Positions 1-8,370 of a DNA stretch of 64,000 nucleotides are shown here, piece by piece. Made by a program: the position numbers and the translations under genes. The stretch's first letter is position 1, and every line of letters starts with the position of its first letter. This DNA is from Falsochrobactrum shanghaiense (GTDB taxonomy: Bacteria; Pseudomonadota; Alphaproteobacteria; Rhizobiales; Rhizobiaceae), in contig NZ_QGDB01000002.1 of NCBI RefSeq assembly GCF_003149535.1, forward strand, positions 434,001-498,000. Direction: 5' to 3'. Under the pieces are notes generated by a model. It did no database searches. It saw only the letters and a program-made list of their open reading frames with translations, and had not been told where the DNA came from.

Positions 1-1022
1 CGCGTGAGGCGCGAAGCCGCTTCGTCATAACGGCGGCGGGGCAGGGCCAGCAATTGATCGGCAGAAGGCAAAGCCCGCGCGCAGGCACGGTGCGCCTGTC
101 GTTTCAGATCGATAAAGCGCGATATGGCTGCGTTCAGGCGTGCCGAAAGCGTTGCGACCGTAGCCGCCAGATCAGCCTTGACCGGAACGGCCATCTCAGC
201 GGCGCCGGTCGGTGTGGGCGCGCGAACATCGGCGGCAAGATCGATCAATGTCCAGTCGGTTTCATGGCCGACGGCGGAAATTATCGGGATGTTTGATGCG
301 GCAACCGCACGCACCACCACTTCATCGTTGAAACCCCAGAGATCCTCCAGACTGCCGCCACCGCGCGCGACGATCAGCACGTCCGGGCGCGGGATGGAGC
401 CATTTTCTGAAATATTGTTGAAGCCTTCGACCGCCCCGGCGACTTCCGCGCCGCTGGTCTCTCCCTGAACGCGCACGGGCCAGACCAGCACATGCAAGGG
501 ATAGCGGTCCGAAATACGATGGATGATGTCGCGGATTACCGCGCCGGTCGGGGATGTCACGACCCCGATCACGCGTGGCATGAAAGGCAGCAATTGCTTG
601 GCGGCGGGGTCGAACAGTCCTTCAGCGGCAAGACGGCGCTTGCGCTCTTCGAGCAGTGCCATGAGCGCGCCTGCACCCGCCGGCTCCATCTGTTCGATAA
701 CGATCTGGTATTTGGACGAGCCGGGATAGGTCGTCAGCTTGCCGGTGGCAATGACTTCCATCCCCTCTTCGGGGCGAAAGCGCAAACGGCTCATCGAGCC
801 GCGCCATATGACCGCTTCGAGCCGCGCCCGGTCATCCTTGAGCGCGAAATAGGCATGGCCTGACGAGTGTGGCCCGCGATAACCGGAAATCTCCCCGCGC
901 ACGCGAATATGCGAAAATGCGCTCTCGACCGTGCGCTTGAGCGCGCCGGAAATTTCGGAAACGCTATATTCGGCTACATTGGAAGCAGCCTCACCAAAAC
1001 TCGAATCGGAACCCATGCTCAT
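1..1022 (-). CDS. xseA: Exodeoxyribonuclease VII large subunit (3' part missing)
   Basis: Large subunit of the ExoVII single-strand DNA exonuclease, a cytoplasmic repair enzyme working with XseB. The reverse strand reads [20 protein letters not shown] and continues with the N-terminal OB-fold ([23 protein letters not shown], split here as [10 protein letters not shown] then PHSSGHAYF) and the catalytic-domain stretches [18 protein letters not shown] and [17 protein letters not shown], both hallmarks of XseA. About 340 codons are present and the reading frame is still open at base 1, so the C-terminal coiled coil lies outside the window. Two in-frame ATGs, six bases apart, could start it (1022 or 1016). 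It is transcribed in the same direction as the upstream LysR gene, 69 bases away. Confidence 0.93.
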   Translation of the reverse strand, partial: MSMGSDSSFGEAASNVAEYSVSEISGALKRTVESAFSHIRVRGEISGYRGPHSSGHAYFALKDDRARLEAVIWRGSMSRLRFRPEEGMEVIATGKLTTYPGSSKYQIVIEQMEPAGAGALMALLEERKRRLAAEGLFDPAAKQLLPFMPRVIGVVTSPTGAVIRDIIHRISDRYPLHVLVWPVRVQGETSGAEVAGAVEGFNNISENGSIPRPDVLIVARGGGSLEDLWGFNDEVVVRAVAASNIPIISAVGHETDWTLIDLAADVRAPTPTGAAEMAVPVKADLAATVATLSARLNAAISRFIDLKRQAHRACARALPSADQLLALPRRRYDEAASRLT

Positions 1023-1091
1023 CCCGTTATTGGTTATCTGGTGCCGCGATACGTCAACTGGTCAATACGCCGCCCCGGTGACTATCCCCGC

Positions 1092-2057
1092 TTACCAGCC
1101 GGGCAGCAACTCACTGGAGCGTACGCGCCGCATGCGCACGGAAGAAAAAGGGGTTATTTCCGGCGAAACCAGCGCCGCTTGCGCAGGCGCGGAAATATTG
1201 TCGAGGCTTTCAATAATATGCTGGGCAAGGGCGTCGACAATAGCGTTTTGCTTGCTGTGGCCGCGCATGATGCCGATGCCGAATTCCGGCAATGCGCCAA
1301 AACCTTCGGCCTCGCCAAGCACCCGCATGCCGGGCCGCAACGCACATTCGGGCAAAACAGAAATCGCAAGCCCCGACAGCACCGCTGCGGCGAGGACCGT
1401 TGCCGACCAGCTCGTGATGATGATGCGATAATCGCGCTGTGCGCTTTCGAGCATATCGATCGCCACCTGCCGCCAGATGCATGTGGGGCGCCCCACCGCC
1501 AGCGGCAGCATTGCTTCTTCATGGACCGTATGGGTGGCGGATGTGACCCACAAGAGCGGCTCCGTGCGGACGACTTCGGAGCGGCGCTTTTCATCGCATT
1601 GCGTCACAAGCGCAATATCGAGGGTTCCGCGTCGGATCATTTCGTCCAGATTGACGGTCGGCTCGCAGACCACGGAAAGTTCCACGCGCGGATTGGAACG
1701 GGCAAAGCGCGCCATGATTTCCGGGAGGAAACGATCCGCATAATCATCGGGCGTGCCGATACGCACATGTCCTTCAAGCTGTGTATCGTCGAAGGCGGCG
1801 AGCGTCTCGCCGTTGAGTTGAAGCATGCGTCTGGCATGATGCAGCAATTTCCTGCCGTCTTCCGTCAGGCGGTTGGTGCGGCCATCGCGTTCGAATAAAG
1901 GCTTTCCCACCCGTTCCTCAAGGCGACGCATCTGCATGGAAACCGCCGACTGCGTCTTGAAAACGGCCTCCGCCGCCTTCGTGAAGCTGCCAGTGTCGGT
2001 TATGGCGACAAAGGTTTGCAACTGATCAAGATCCAGCGGTGTGCTCATCCGAACCAT
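1092..2057 (-). CDS. LysR-family transcriptional regulator (LrhA/HexA-like)
   Basis: A 321-residue LysR-type regulator. Residues 8-67 form the winged helix (LDLDQLQTFVAITDTGSF, then TQSAVSMQMRRLEERVGKPLF), followed by a linker helix and a substrate-binding-like domain. The TQSAVS.QM.RLE pattern is that of the LrhA/HexA/PecT branch rather than the LsrB/VtlR branch, whose HTH reads differently. ATG 2048 is an alternative start. The C-terminal tail (after about residue 290) is longer than usual and Arg/Ser-rich. It is divergent from a DUF1127 gene with a perfect 8-bp inverted repeat between them, so it probably controls that gene and itself. Effector unknown. Confidence 0.88.
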   Translation of the reverse strand: MVRMSTPLDLDQLQTFVAITDTGSFTKAAEAVFKTQSAVSMQMRRLEERVGKPLFERDGRTNRLTEDGRKLLHHARRMLQLNGETLAAFDDTQLEGHVRIGTPDDYADRFLPEIMARFARSNPRVELSVVCEPTVNLDEMIRRGTLDIALVTQCDEKRRSEVVRTEPLLWVTSATHTVHEEAMLPLAVGRPTCIWRQVAIDMLESAQRDYRIIITSWSATVLAAAVLSGLAISVLPECALRPGMRVLGEAEGFGALPEFGIGIMRGHSKQNAIVDALAQHIIESLDNISAPAQAALVSPEITPFSSVRMRRVRSSELLPGW

Positions 2058-2098
2058 CCATCACAATTATTGAAGAAATATATTAGAAACATTCGTTG

Positions 2099-2119
2099 GA
2101 ATAATCAATTCGATTATTC
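2099..2119. promoter_or_regulatory. Operator-like palindrome between lysR and DUF1127 gene
   Basis: The arms GAATAATC and GATTATTC are exact reverse complements separated by AATTC. The site lies about 42 bases upstream of the LysR start and about 72 bases upstream of the DUF1127 start. A T-N11-A core, as LysR proteins bind, is contained in it. That it is the LysR operator is inferred from position and symmetry. Confidence 0.55.
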
Positions 2120-2190
2120 AATAACGCATGCGCCGGATTTATTCCGACAAGAACTCCCATTGAAACGAGCGAGCTTGAAGGAGAGCCGCC

Positions 2191-2493
2191 ATGACATCGA
2201 CAAGCAAGACCATGACAACGTTTTTACCCTTGGCCGGTCGGCGCGTCTTCGCGCCTGGACAGGCGGTCGGGGCGGTTTTTGGCCGGGTTAAGCATCGATG
2301 GACCTCGTGGCGCAATCGACGCCACCTTTCGCATCTTCATGAGCTGGACGATTATTTATTGCGCGACCTTGGTTTGGAGCGCCGGGACATCAGCGCAGCA
2401 CTTCATCATTCGGGCAATGAAGATCCCACGCGGCTTTTAAATGTTCTTGCCGATGCGCGGCTGCGACTGGAACTGAGTCGCAACATCACCTGA
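2191..2493 (+). CDS. DUF1127-domain small basic protein
   Basis: A 100-residue protein. Residues about 38-67 (WRNRRHLSHLHELDDYLLRD, then LGLERRDIS) are a DUF1127 segment, the Arg-rich helical motif common in alphaproteobacteria; the first 37 residues are an extension not seen in the shortest members. A Shine-Dalgarno GAAGGAGA precedes the ATG. DUF1127 proteins in Brucella and Agrobacterium are often under LysR control and have been tied to nutrient and stress adaptation, but no molecular function is established. Divergent from the LysR gene and followed by a strong terminator, so monocistronic. Confidence 0.85.
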   Translation: MTSTSKTMTTFLPLAGRRVFAPGQAVGAVFGRVKHRWTSWRNRRHLSHLHELDDYLLRDLGLERRDISAALHHSGNEDPTRLLNVLADARLRLELSRNIT

Positions 2494-2819
2494 AGGAAGA
2501 GAATCATTCTGATTGTCAGGCAGGCGCCGCCCTCACATGCCGGATTCCCCTCCGGATCAGCCTGCCCTTTGGCCCGACCGCTTTTGCTGTCGGGCTTTTT
2601 TTAGCGCTATAATTGGCAGTTTTGCGGGACAAACGCCCCATAGAGGGCATGGCCTGTCTCGTCGTGAATTCATTATCTTCCGGCATTTGAATTTACTTCA
2701 ATTTTTTGTCGCAAAGGGGTTGCGTTCGTAATTCGGAAACGGTAGATGAAAGCCGCTCGCAGACAGACAATCCGGTCGGAGCAAAGTTGCAGATCACGGT
2801 GCTGATCCGCAATCCCTGC
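2494..2819. other. Intergenic region, DUF1127 gene to tRNA-Gln
   Basis: Apart from the terminator at 2572-2602 this stretch holds no convincing gene. The last 130 bases must contain the tRNA promoter; no clear -35/-10 pair could be fixed by eye. Short open frames on both strands have no family resemblance. Confidence 0.5.
2572..2602 (+). terminator. Rho-independent terminator of the DUF1127 gene
   Basis: Stem GCCCGAC / GTCGGGC with a 10-base loop, followed by seven T residues. Confidence 0.88.
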
Positions 2820-2893
2820 TGGGGGATAGTTTAAGGGTAGAACAGCGGACTCTGACTCCGTTAGTCTTGGTTCGAATCCAGGTCCCCCAGCCA
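2820..2893 (+). tRNA. tRNA-Gln (CTG anticodon)
   Basis: The acceptor stem TGGGGGA pairs with TCCCCCA, followed by discriminator G and an encoded CCA at 2891-2893. The anticodon stem GCGGA/TCCGT closes the loop CTCTGAC, giving anticodon CTG, which reads CAG glutamine codons. The T arm CTTGG-TTCGAAT-CCAGG is canonical. Length 74 bases including CCA. Confidence 0.95.
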
Positions 2894-2957
2894 TTTGATT
2901 TCCTTTATGACAGCAAGACTATAGGCTTATTGGCAAGTTAAGCTGGATAGCTGGGGT

Positions 2958-3188
2958 TTATCGCGCGGCTGCTTTTCGCCTCTGCCAATAGCGATTGCGC
3001 ATGCGTGGGGCGAGAAACCATGATGCCAGGGGCGTGACCAGAAAACTTATCAAGATCACTGCTGGCAATCCGTATTTTGCATGTTCCGCCAAGGCCGGGA
3101 TGGACAGGACGGTGATCGCGCCGATCCCGAAGATCACAGAATTGACGACGATGCACAACACGGCGGCAATTTGAAAACGGACAGACAT
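2958..3188 (-). CDS. Small two-helix membrane protein, unknown function
   Basis: A 76-residue protein with two hydrophobic segments, at residues about 5-30 (IAAVLCIVVNSVIFGIGAI) and 42-61 (LPAVILISFLVTPLASWFLA), ending in a basic tail RMRNRYWQRRKAAAR. I recognise no family. It lies 89 bases downstream of rlmE on the same strand and has start ATG 3188 with only a weak ribosome site. The membrane topology and the codon pattern support a real gene; function is not assignable. Confidence 0.6.
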   Translation of the reverse strand: MSVRFQIAAVLCIVVNSVIFGIGAITVLSIPALAEHAKYGLPAVILISFLVTPLASWFLAPRMRNRYWQRRKAAAR

Positions 3189-3277
3189 TTTTGAGCTCCC
3201 ATAATAAGAAACTCAACGTCGCAAGGCAGTGATGGTTCCAGATGGCGCTGGGCTGTCCCGGATAAAGGGTGGTGGGA

Positions 3278-4003
3278 TCAGCCCTTGAAATCGCGTGCGA
3301 GCAGATAGAGCTCGACGGATTCGGCTCGTGATGCCGGTGGCTTGACGTGATGCACAGAACGGAACTTCTGCTTGAGCAAAGCCAGAAGTTCGTTTTCAGT
3401 CCCACCCTGAAAAGTCTTGGTGAGGAAATGCCCGCCCGGCTTGAGCACGGAAATGGCAAAGTCGGCCGCGACCTCGCACAGATGCACCGTTCGCAGATGG
3501 TCGGTGCGGCGGTGGCCGGTGGTCGGTGCCGCCATATCCGAAATAACAAGATCGGGCTTCTCGCCGAGTGCTTCCATAAGCTTTTGCGGAGCCTCGTCGT
3601 CGAGGAAATCCATTTCGAGCAGAATCACGCCGGGCAGGGGGTCGACGGGAAGATAATCGATACCCACAATATGCGGATCTTCATCCGTGGATCCCACAAT
3701 CTTGGCGGCGATTTGCGACCAGCCGCCGGGTGCGGCACCCAGATCGATAATCTTCTGGCCTTTTTTCAACAGATCATAGCGGTCATTGATCTCGATCAGC
3801 TTGTAAGCCGCGCGTGAACGATAGCCATCGGCCCTGGATTTATGCACATAGGGATCATTGAGATGGCGCTCCAGCCAGCGGCGCGAAGAAGCCTTGATCG
3901 TGCCCGCCTTCTTCTTCACGCGTACATGAAGATTGCTGCTGCCCGCCCCGCCGCGACCGCCTGTGGTCCGTCCGCCGCCTTTATTTCCGCCCGCCTTGCT
4001 CAT
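3278..4003 (-). CDS. rlmE: 23S rRNA (uridine-2552 2'-O) methyltransferase RlmE
   Basis: FtsJ/RrmJ heat-shock methyltransferase that 2'-O-methylates U2552 in the ribosomal A loop using SAM. SAM-binding motif [13 protein letters not shown] is followed by [19 protein letters not shown] (catalytic Asp), KTFQGG (catalytic Lys) and ESVELYLLA (catalytic Glu), completing the K-D-K-E set with the Lys in YRSRAAYKL. The N-terminus carries about 30 extra Gly/Lys-rich residues, common in alphaproteobacteria. ATG 4003 was chosen; a TTG at 4009 overlapping the ppx stop is also possible. The gene follows ppx with a gap of two bases, indicating one transcript. Confidence 0.94.
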   Translation of the reverse strand: MSKAGGNKGGGRTTGGRGGAGSSNLHVRVKKKAGTIKASSRRWLERHLNDPYVHKSRADGYRSRAAYKLIEINDRYDLLKKGQKIIDLGAAPGGWSQIAAKIVGSTDEDPHIVGIDYLPVDPLPGVILLEMDFLDDEAPQKLMEALGEKPDLVISDMAAPTTGHRRTDHLRTVHLCEVAADFAISVLKPGGHFLTKTFQGGTENELLALLKQKFRSVHHVKPPASRAESVELYLLARDFKG

Positions 4004-4005
4004 CG

Positions 4006-5562
4006 TCAATGCCTGTTTCTTATATCTGTTTTAGCGCCCGTTCTGGCGCCTGCGGCACGATTGTGCCGCCAGGCACCATCACGCGACATCAGTTCAGTTA
4101 AAATGCCTTCGCGCAAGCCTCGATCGGCAACGAGAAGTTTTTCGCTGGGCCACACGCTGCGGATGGCATCCAGAATGGCACAGCCCGCCAGAACCAGATC
4201 GGCGCGGTCCGCTCCGATGCAGGGATTTGCAACACGCGCTTCGAAATCCCATGAAAGCAGCCGGCTGGTCATTTGCGTGACCTCGTCGGCCCCCATCCAC
4301 ATGCCATCCACCCGCCTGCGATCATATCGTTCAAGTCCAAGGTGGATGCCTGCAAGCGTCGTCACCGTGCCTGATGTTCCCAGCAGATGAAAGCGTGAAC
4401 CGGCTGCAAGCTGGCCCAGGCAATGACGCTCCGAAAAGGCCGAGAGAAGCCCGGTCACATGTTCGACCATGGAATCGTAACTTTCTGCGGTGACATTGCG
4501 CCCGCCAAAGCGCTCTGCCAATGTAACCACGCCAACGGGCAGTGACGTCCATGCCATGATATGTTCGGCAAGGCGGGGAGAGCGGCGTTGGGACACGTCG
4601 ATCAGCGCGATTTCGGACGAGCCGCCGCCAATATCGAACAGGACCACTGCATCAGTGTCGCGCGTAACCAGCGTACCACAGCCGGAAACAGCAAGCCGCG
4701 CCTCGGTCTGGCGGTCAACGATTTCAAGTTCGAGGCCGGTTTCATTGCGGACGCGGCTTAGAAATTCCTCGCCATTCGCAGCTGAGCGACAGGCTTCGGT
4801 GGCGATCAGTCGTGCACGCTTGACCTTGCGCGAGGCAAGCTTTTCGGCGCAAATTTTCAGCGCGTCGATGGCGCGCTGCATGGCCTGCTCACCAAGCCGC
4901 CCTGTGGCGCTTACCCCTTCACCAAGCCGGACGATGCGCGAAAACGCGTCTATGACGCGAAACTGCCCGGGCCGCGTCGGTGCCGCAATCAGCAGGCGGC
5001 AATTATTGGTGCCCAGATCAAGGGCCGCGTAGAGGGGTGCCTCGCGATGATCGCTTTGGGCCGGGTGCGGTGGCCGAACATTGTTCCGGTTGTGCTGCGG
5101 GCGCATATTCTGGCTGTCCGGCCTGATCGTAGCTCCCTGCGTCACGCCTGCATTGTCCGCCCCTGCAATGGCACCATTTTGCTGGAGTGCCTGCTTTTTC
5201 TTGCGAGCGCGGCGGCGGCGATTGGATATTTTTCCGGAAGGCCGGACATCTGTCGATTTCTCGCTGGCAGCGGGACTTTCGGCGATGGCGGACTTATGCA
5301 CCGCGCCCGTCGCAGCGCCTGCCGTTTTTCCACGGTGGCGGCGGCGCGCACGCTTGCGCTGGCTCTGGGAGCCCTTGCTTTCCGTATCCGGGCATCCTGA
5401 ATCGGCAGCTTCAGATGATGCATTGCCGACTTCTGAAACGGCTTGCTTGCGCGGTTTGCGCTTGCCGTTTCCGAACGGATTCCGGGCTTGACTATTGCCC
5501 GATTGTCCGTTGGACGCCCCCTGATGCGCCATAACTGCGTGGCGCTCCTCGGGGTCTTTCAA
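4006..5562 (-). CDS. ppx: Exopolyphosphatase / guanosine pentaphosphatase family protein with basic N-terminal extension
   Basis: Ppx/GppA-family phosphatase acting on polyphosphate or pppGpp. The ASKHA fold signatures are visible: [14 protein letters not shown] (phosphate-1, about residue 180), [10 protein letters not shown] and [13 protein letters not shown]. Only the N-terminal half of classical Ppx is present, as in the short alphaproteobacterial forms. The first 175 residues are low-complexity with three Arg/Lys clusters ([29 protein letters not shown]) and are probably disordered. The start is TTG 5562 with AAGGA eight bases upstream; ATG 5532 is an alternative. Immediately precedes rlmE in the same operon. 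Ppx and GppA activities cannot be told apart from sequence. Confidence 0.85.
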   Translation of the reverse strand: MKDPEERHAVMAHQGASNGQSGNSQARNPFGNGKRKPRKQAVSEVGNASSEAADSGCPDTESKGSQSQRKRARRRHRGKTAGAATGAVHKSAIAESPAASEKSTDVRPSGKISNRRRRARKKKQALQQNGAIAGADNAGVTQGATIRPDSQNMRPQHNRNNVRPPHPAQSDHREAPLYAALDLGTNNCRLLIAAPTRPGQFRVIDAFSRIVRLGEGVSATGRLGEQAMQRAIDALKICAEKLASRKVKRARLIATEACRSAANGEEFLSRVRNETGLELEIVDRQTEARLAVSGCGTLVTRDTDAVVLFDIGGGSSEIALIDVSQRRSPRLAEHIMAWTSLPVGVVTLAERFGGRNVTAESYDSMVEHVTGLLSAFSERHCLGQLAAGSRFHLLGTSGTVTTLAGIHLGLERYDRRRVDGMWMGADEVTQMTSRLLSWDFEARVANPCIGADRADLVLAGCAILDAIRSVWPSEKLLVADRGLREGILTELMSRDGAWRHNRAAGARTGAKTDIRNRH

Positions 5563-5761
5563 GGTACTTATCCTTTTGGCGCCGCGCGAACCGATGAGGA
5601 CGCAGGCAAGGCGCTTTTATCTTACGTTGCCCTTAATGTAGCAGCGCTTGGGGGATTTACCAAGGGGCAGGGATGAGAGCCGGTATAAAATTTCCAAAGG
5701 ACAAGGTCTGGCGGAAGGAATGAACCTCCCCAAAGGACGCAAGGCGGGGGCTTGAAATTGT

Positions 5762-5791
5762 AAAAAGGGCTCTTGCAACACGCAAAAGCCC
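5762..5791 (-). terminator. Terminator of the cystine-type ABC operon
   Basis: Read on the minus strand, GGGCTTTTGC pairs with GCAAGAGCCC (one G-T pair) around a five-base loop and is followed by TTTTTA, 28 bases past the ATPase stop. Confidence 0.85.
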
Positions 5792-5818
5792 CTGTTCTTC
5801 ATGTCAGCGGGATTAAAA

Positions 5819-6580
5819 CTAAATGTCGTAGGTATGAGCGGCGTTGATCGTCGCCACGAATTTTTTGGTTCGGTCGCGTGCCGGACGGGTGAAAATATCG
5901 TGCGCGCTGCCGGTTTCGACGATCTTGCCTGATTCCAGAAACACGACATTCTGGGCAATCTTGGACGCAAGCCGCAGATCATGCGTGGCAATCACCATGG
6001 TGGTGCCTTCCTGGGCGAGTTTGCTCAGCACATCGACCACTTCCGAAGCCAGTTCCGGGTCAAGCGCAGATGTCGGTTCGTCGCATAGCAGCACGCGCGG
6101 CGAAGGCGCGAGCGCTCGCGCAATTGCGATGCGCTGCTGTTGCCCGCCTGAAAGTGTCGATGGCCAGGCATCGGCCTTGTGCGCCATGCCCACTTTGGTG
6201 AGCAGCTCCATCGCCCGCTCCCTGGCTTTTTCCTTTGGCCATTTGAGCACTGTCAGAAGACCTTCCATGACATTCTGGATGGCCGTCTGATGCGGGAAAA
6301 GCTGGAAATTCTGGAACACCATGCCGGTTTGCCGCCGGATCGACTGGATTGCCTGCCAGCTTGGCTTGCGCTCCGGTTCGAATGCCAGACTCTGCCCGCC
6401 GAGGATCAATGTCCCGGAGGTGGGCACTTCCAGCAGATTGATGCATCGCAACAGGGTGCTCTTGCCGCCTCCCGATGGCCCGACAAGCGCCGTAACCGTG
6501 CCTTCCGCGATTGTCACGCTGACATCATCGAGCACGACAGTGTCACCGAAGCGTTTTACGATATGCTGTAACTCGATCAT
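5819..6580 (-). CDS. Amino-acid ABC transporter ATP-binding protein (TcyN/GlnQ type)
   Basis: A 253-residue cytoplasmic ATPase of the polar amino-acid uptake family. Walker A GPSGGGKST (about residue 34), Q-loop GMVFQNFQLFPH, signature LSGGQQQR and Walker [15 protein letters not shown] are all intact. The ATG overlaps the stop of the upstream permease by four bases (ATGA), so the two are translationally coupled. With the permease and binding protein upstream it forms a three-gene importer; the FliY-like binding protein points to cystine. Confidence 0.92.
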   Translation of the reverse strand: MIELQHIVKRFGDTVVLDDVSVTIAEGTVTALVGPSGGGKSTLLRCINLLEVPTSGTLILGGQSLAFEPERKPSWQAIQSIRRQTGMVFQNFQLFPHQTAIQNVMEGLLTVLKWPKEKARERAMELLTKVGMAHKADAWPSTLSGGQQQRIAIARALAPSPRVLLCDEPTSALDPELASEVVDVLSKLAQEGTTMVIATHDLRLASKIAQNVVFLESGKIVETGSAHDIFTRPARDRTKKFVATINAAHTYDI

Positions 6581-7257
6581 GAATTTGTCTCCAGCGTTCC
6601 GCCATAGCGTCTGAAACGCTGTTCGAGCCGGGCCTGAAGCTGTGACAGGATTGTGCTCAACGCCAGATAGATGAGCGCTGCTTCAATATAAAGGATGAGC
6701 GGTTCGTAGGTGGTGGCGACGATGCGTTGCGCGGATTGAAACAGTTCCGGCACGGTGATGGCGGCGGCGAGCGATGTGTCTTTCACCAGCGAGATAAAGG
6801 TGTTGGAGAGCGGCGGAACAGCAGTTCTGGCCGCTTGTGGCAGCACGGTGCGTGCCAGCGCCTGCCGCCAGCTCATGCCAATGGAATAGGCGGCTTCCCA
6901 TTGTCCTTTTGGGACCGATGAAATCACCGCCCGGATGACTTCGGAACTATAGGCGCCCACATTGAGCGAGAAGCCGATAAGCGCAGCTGGGAATGCATCG
7001 AGATAGATGCCTGCGCTCGGCAAGCCGTAGAAGATCACGAAAAGCTGCACCAGCAAGGGCGTTCCGCGAAAAATCCAGACGTAAAAACGCGCGACGGATG
7101 ACAGCCAGATAGGTGCGAACAGGCGCACCAGCGCCGTGATAAGGCCGAGCGACAAGCCGAAAATGAAGGACAAGATTGTCAGGGGAATGGTGAACATCAA
7201 CCCGGCCCACAAGAGCGTCGGCAGTGATTCCACCATCAGTTGAAGCCAGTGGGGCAA
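6577..7257 (-). CDS. Amino-acid ABC transporter permease (YecS/TcyL type)
   Basis: A 226-residue inner-membrane permease with about five hydrophobic helices. The N-terminal part FYVWIFRGTPLLVQLF is the typical polar amino-acid permease stretch, and the EAA loop reads QWEAAYSIGMSWRQALARTVLPQA. It lies between the binding protein gene (116 bases upstream, separated by a stem-loop) and the ATPase (four-base overlap). It presumably works as a homodimer, since only one permease gene is present. Confidence 0.92.
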   Translation of the reverse strand: MPHWLQLMVESLPTLLWAGLMFTIPLTILSFIFGLSLGLITALVRLFAPIWLSSVARFYVWIFRGTPLLVQLFVIFYGLPSAGIYLDAFPAALIGFSLNVGAYSSEVIRAVISSVPKGQWEAAYSIGMSWRQALARTVLPQAARTAVPPLSNTFISLVKDTSLAAAITVPELFQSAQRIVATTYEPLILYIEAALIYLALSTILSQLQARLEQRFRRYGGTLETNS

Positions 7258-7326
7258 GTGTCCGGTTCCTCTGCTCGGAAATTCATCAAGCTATTTAATC
7301 GAATAAGTCCATGGCCGCAAAGGAAA

Positions 7327-7351
7327 GAAGCCGGAAACTTGTTCCGGCTTC
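7327..7351 (-). promoter_or_regulatory. Stem-loop between binding protein and permease genes
   Basis: Arms GAAGCCGGAA and TTCCGGCTTC are exact complements around ACTTG. On the minus strand it is followed by TTTCCTTT rather than a clean T run, so partial termination or 3' end protection of the binding-protein mRNA is more likely than full termination. Confidence 0.6.
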
Positions 7352-7373
7352 ACATTCGCGGTCGAGCGGGAGC

Positions 7374-8147
7374 TTACTTGGAAACGTCCTTGCCGAAATA
7401 TTTCTGCGAGATTTTCTCGTAAGTGCCGTCAGCCTTGATGTCGTCGAGCGCCTTGTTGATCGCAGCGACCAGTTCGTCATCGCCCTTGCGAACGATAATG
7501 CCTGAAGGAGCTCCCTTTTCTTCTTCCGCAACGACCTTTACCGGAGCGTTAGGCTGCTGCTTCTTGAAATCAAGATAAGACAGGCTGTCATTGAGTGTCG
7601 CATCGGCGCGTCCGGTCAGGACAAGCTGGATGGACTGGTCAAAACCGTCGGTTGCGACCAGTTCGGCCCCGGCTTCCTTGGCCATCTTGCCGTAATTGCT
7701 GGTCAGCGATTGCGCCGATTTCTTGCCTTGAAGATCGGCGAAATCCTTGATCGTGTCATTCTTGTCGCTGACGATCAGCACCACCTTGGAAACGATATAG
7801 GGATTGGAGAAGTTGAACTTCTGCTGGCGCTCTTCCGTGATGCCGACCTGATTGATCACGGTGTCGTAACGCTTGGAATCCAAGCCCGCGATCAGGCCAT
7901 CCCATTTACCTTCGACGAATTCCGGCTTCACGCCAAGCTTCTCGGCCACCGCTTCACCGATTTCCACGTCGAAACCAACAAGCTTGTTGTCCTTGTCGTG
8001 ATAGGTGAAGGGGGCATAGGTGCCTTCGGTGCCGATCTTGAGGACGCCCGCGGCTTTAATGGCATCAAGGTTTTCACCCGCCAGGGCGGTCGAAAGAAAT
8101 GCGGCCTGAAGAATGCCGACCGTAGCGAGAATTTGAGCGAGCTTCAT
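7374..8147 (-). CDS. Cystine-like amino-acid ABC transporter substrate-binding protein (FliY/TcyJ type)
   Basis: A 258-residue periplasmic binding protein with a signal peptide (MKLAQILATVGILQAAFLST then ALA). The mature part GTEGTYAPFTYHDKDNKLVG, KWDGLIAGLDSKRYD and INQVGITEERQQKFNFS closely follows E. coli FliY (TcyJ), the cystine/diaminopimelate binder. An upstream in-frame ATG at 8237 was rejected because it would bury the signal peptide behind 30 residues; ATG 8147 has a weak AGGT. First gene of a three-gene operon with permease and ATPase. Cystine is inferred from family resemblance. Confidence 0.88.
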   Translation of the reverse strand: MKLAQILATVGILQAAFLSTALAGENLDAIKAAGVLKIGTEGTYAPFTYHDKDNKLVGFDVEIGEAVAEKLGVKPEFVEGKWDGLIAGLDSKRYDTVINQVGITEERQQKFNFSNPYIVSKVVLIVSDKNDTIKDFADLQGKKSAQSLTSNYGKMAKEAGAELVATDGFDQSIQLVLTGRADATLNDSLSYLDFKKQQPNAPVKVVAEEEKGAPSGIIVRKGDDELVAAINKALDDIKADGTYEKISQKYFGKDVSK

Positions 8148-8334
8148 GTTCGTTACCTGTAAAATTATTCGACTGAGCGTAAAATACAGGAAATTCATTC
8201 TAATGTAGCGTTCAAACATGCCGCTTTCGCATAGCAAAGAGAAATTATTTTTGATGATTGGATATATATAGCAATAATATTCTACAGTACTTCAGGCTCT
8301 GATTGTCCTGCCTTTCTGCGGTTTTCTGGAAATG

Positions 8335-8362
8335 AAAACGCCGCCCTTTCGAGCGGCGTTTT
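8335..8362 (-). terminator. Terminator of the 5-oxoprolinase gene
   Basis: AAAACGCCGC and GCGGCGTTTT form a ten-base stem with an eight-base loop and T-rich flank on both strands, eight bases past the 5-oxoprolinase stop. Confidence 0.85.
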
Positions 8363-8370
8363 CGTCGTCG

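Noticed and set aside
867-1898. Long plus-strand open frame of 343 codons
   Set aside because: It is antisense to xseA and the LysR gene, both of which have clear family motifs; the frame encodes Arg/His-rich sequence of no family.
1092-2057. LysR regulator as VtlR/LsrB
   Set aside because: Its HTH sequence follows the LrhA branch; the LsrB/VtlR HTH, as I recall it, is different.
2820-2893. tRNA-Gln as an integration site of a genomic island
   Set aside because: No integrase gene and no direct repeat of the tRNA 3' end was found on either side.
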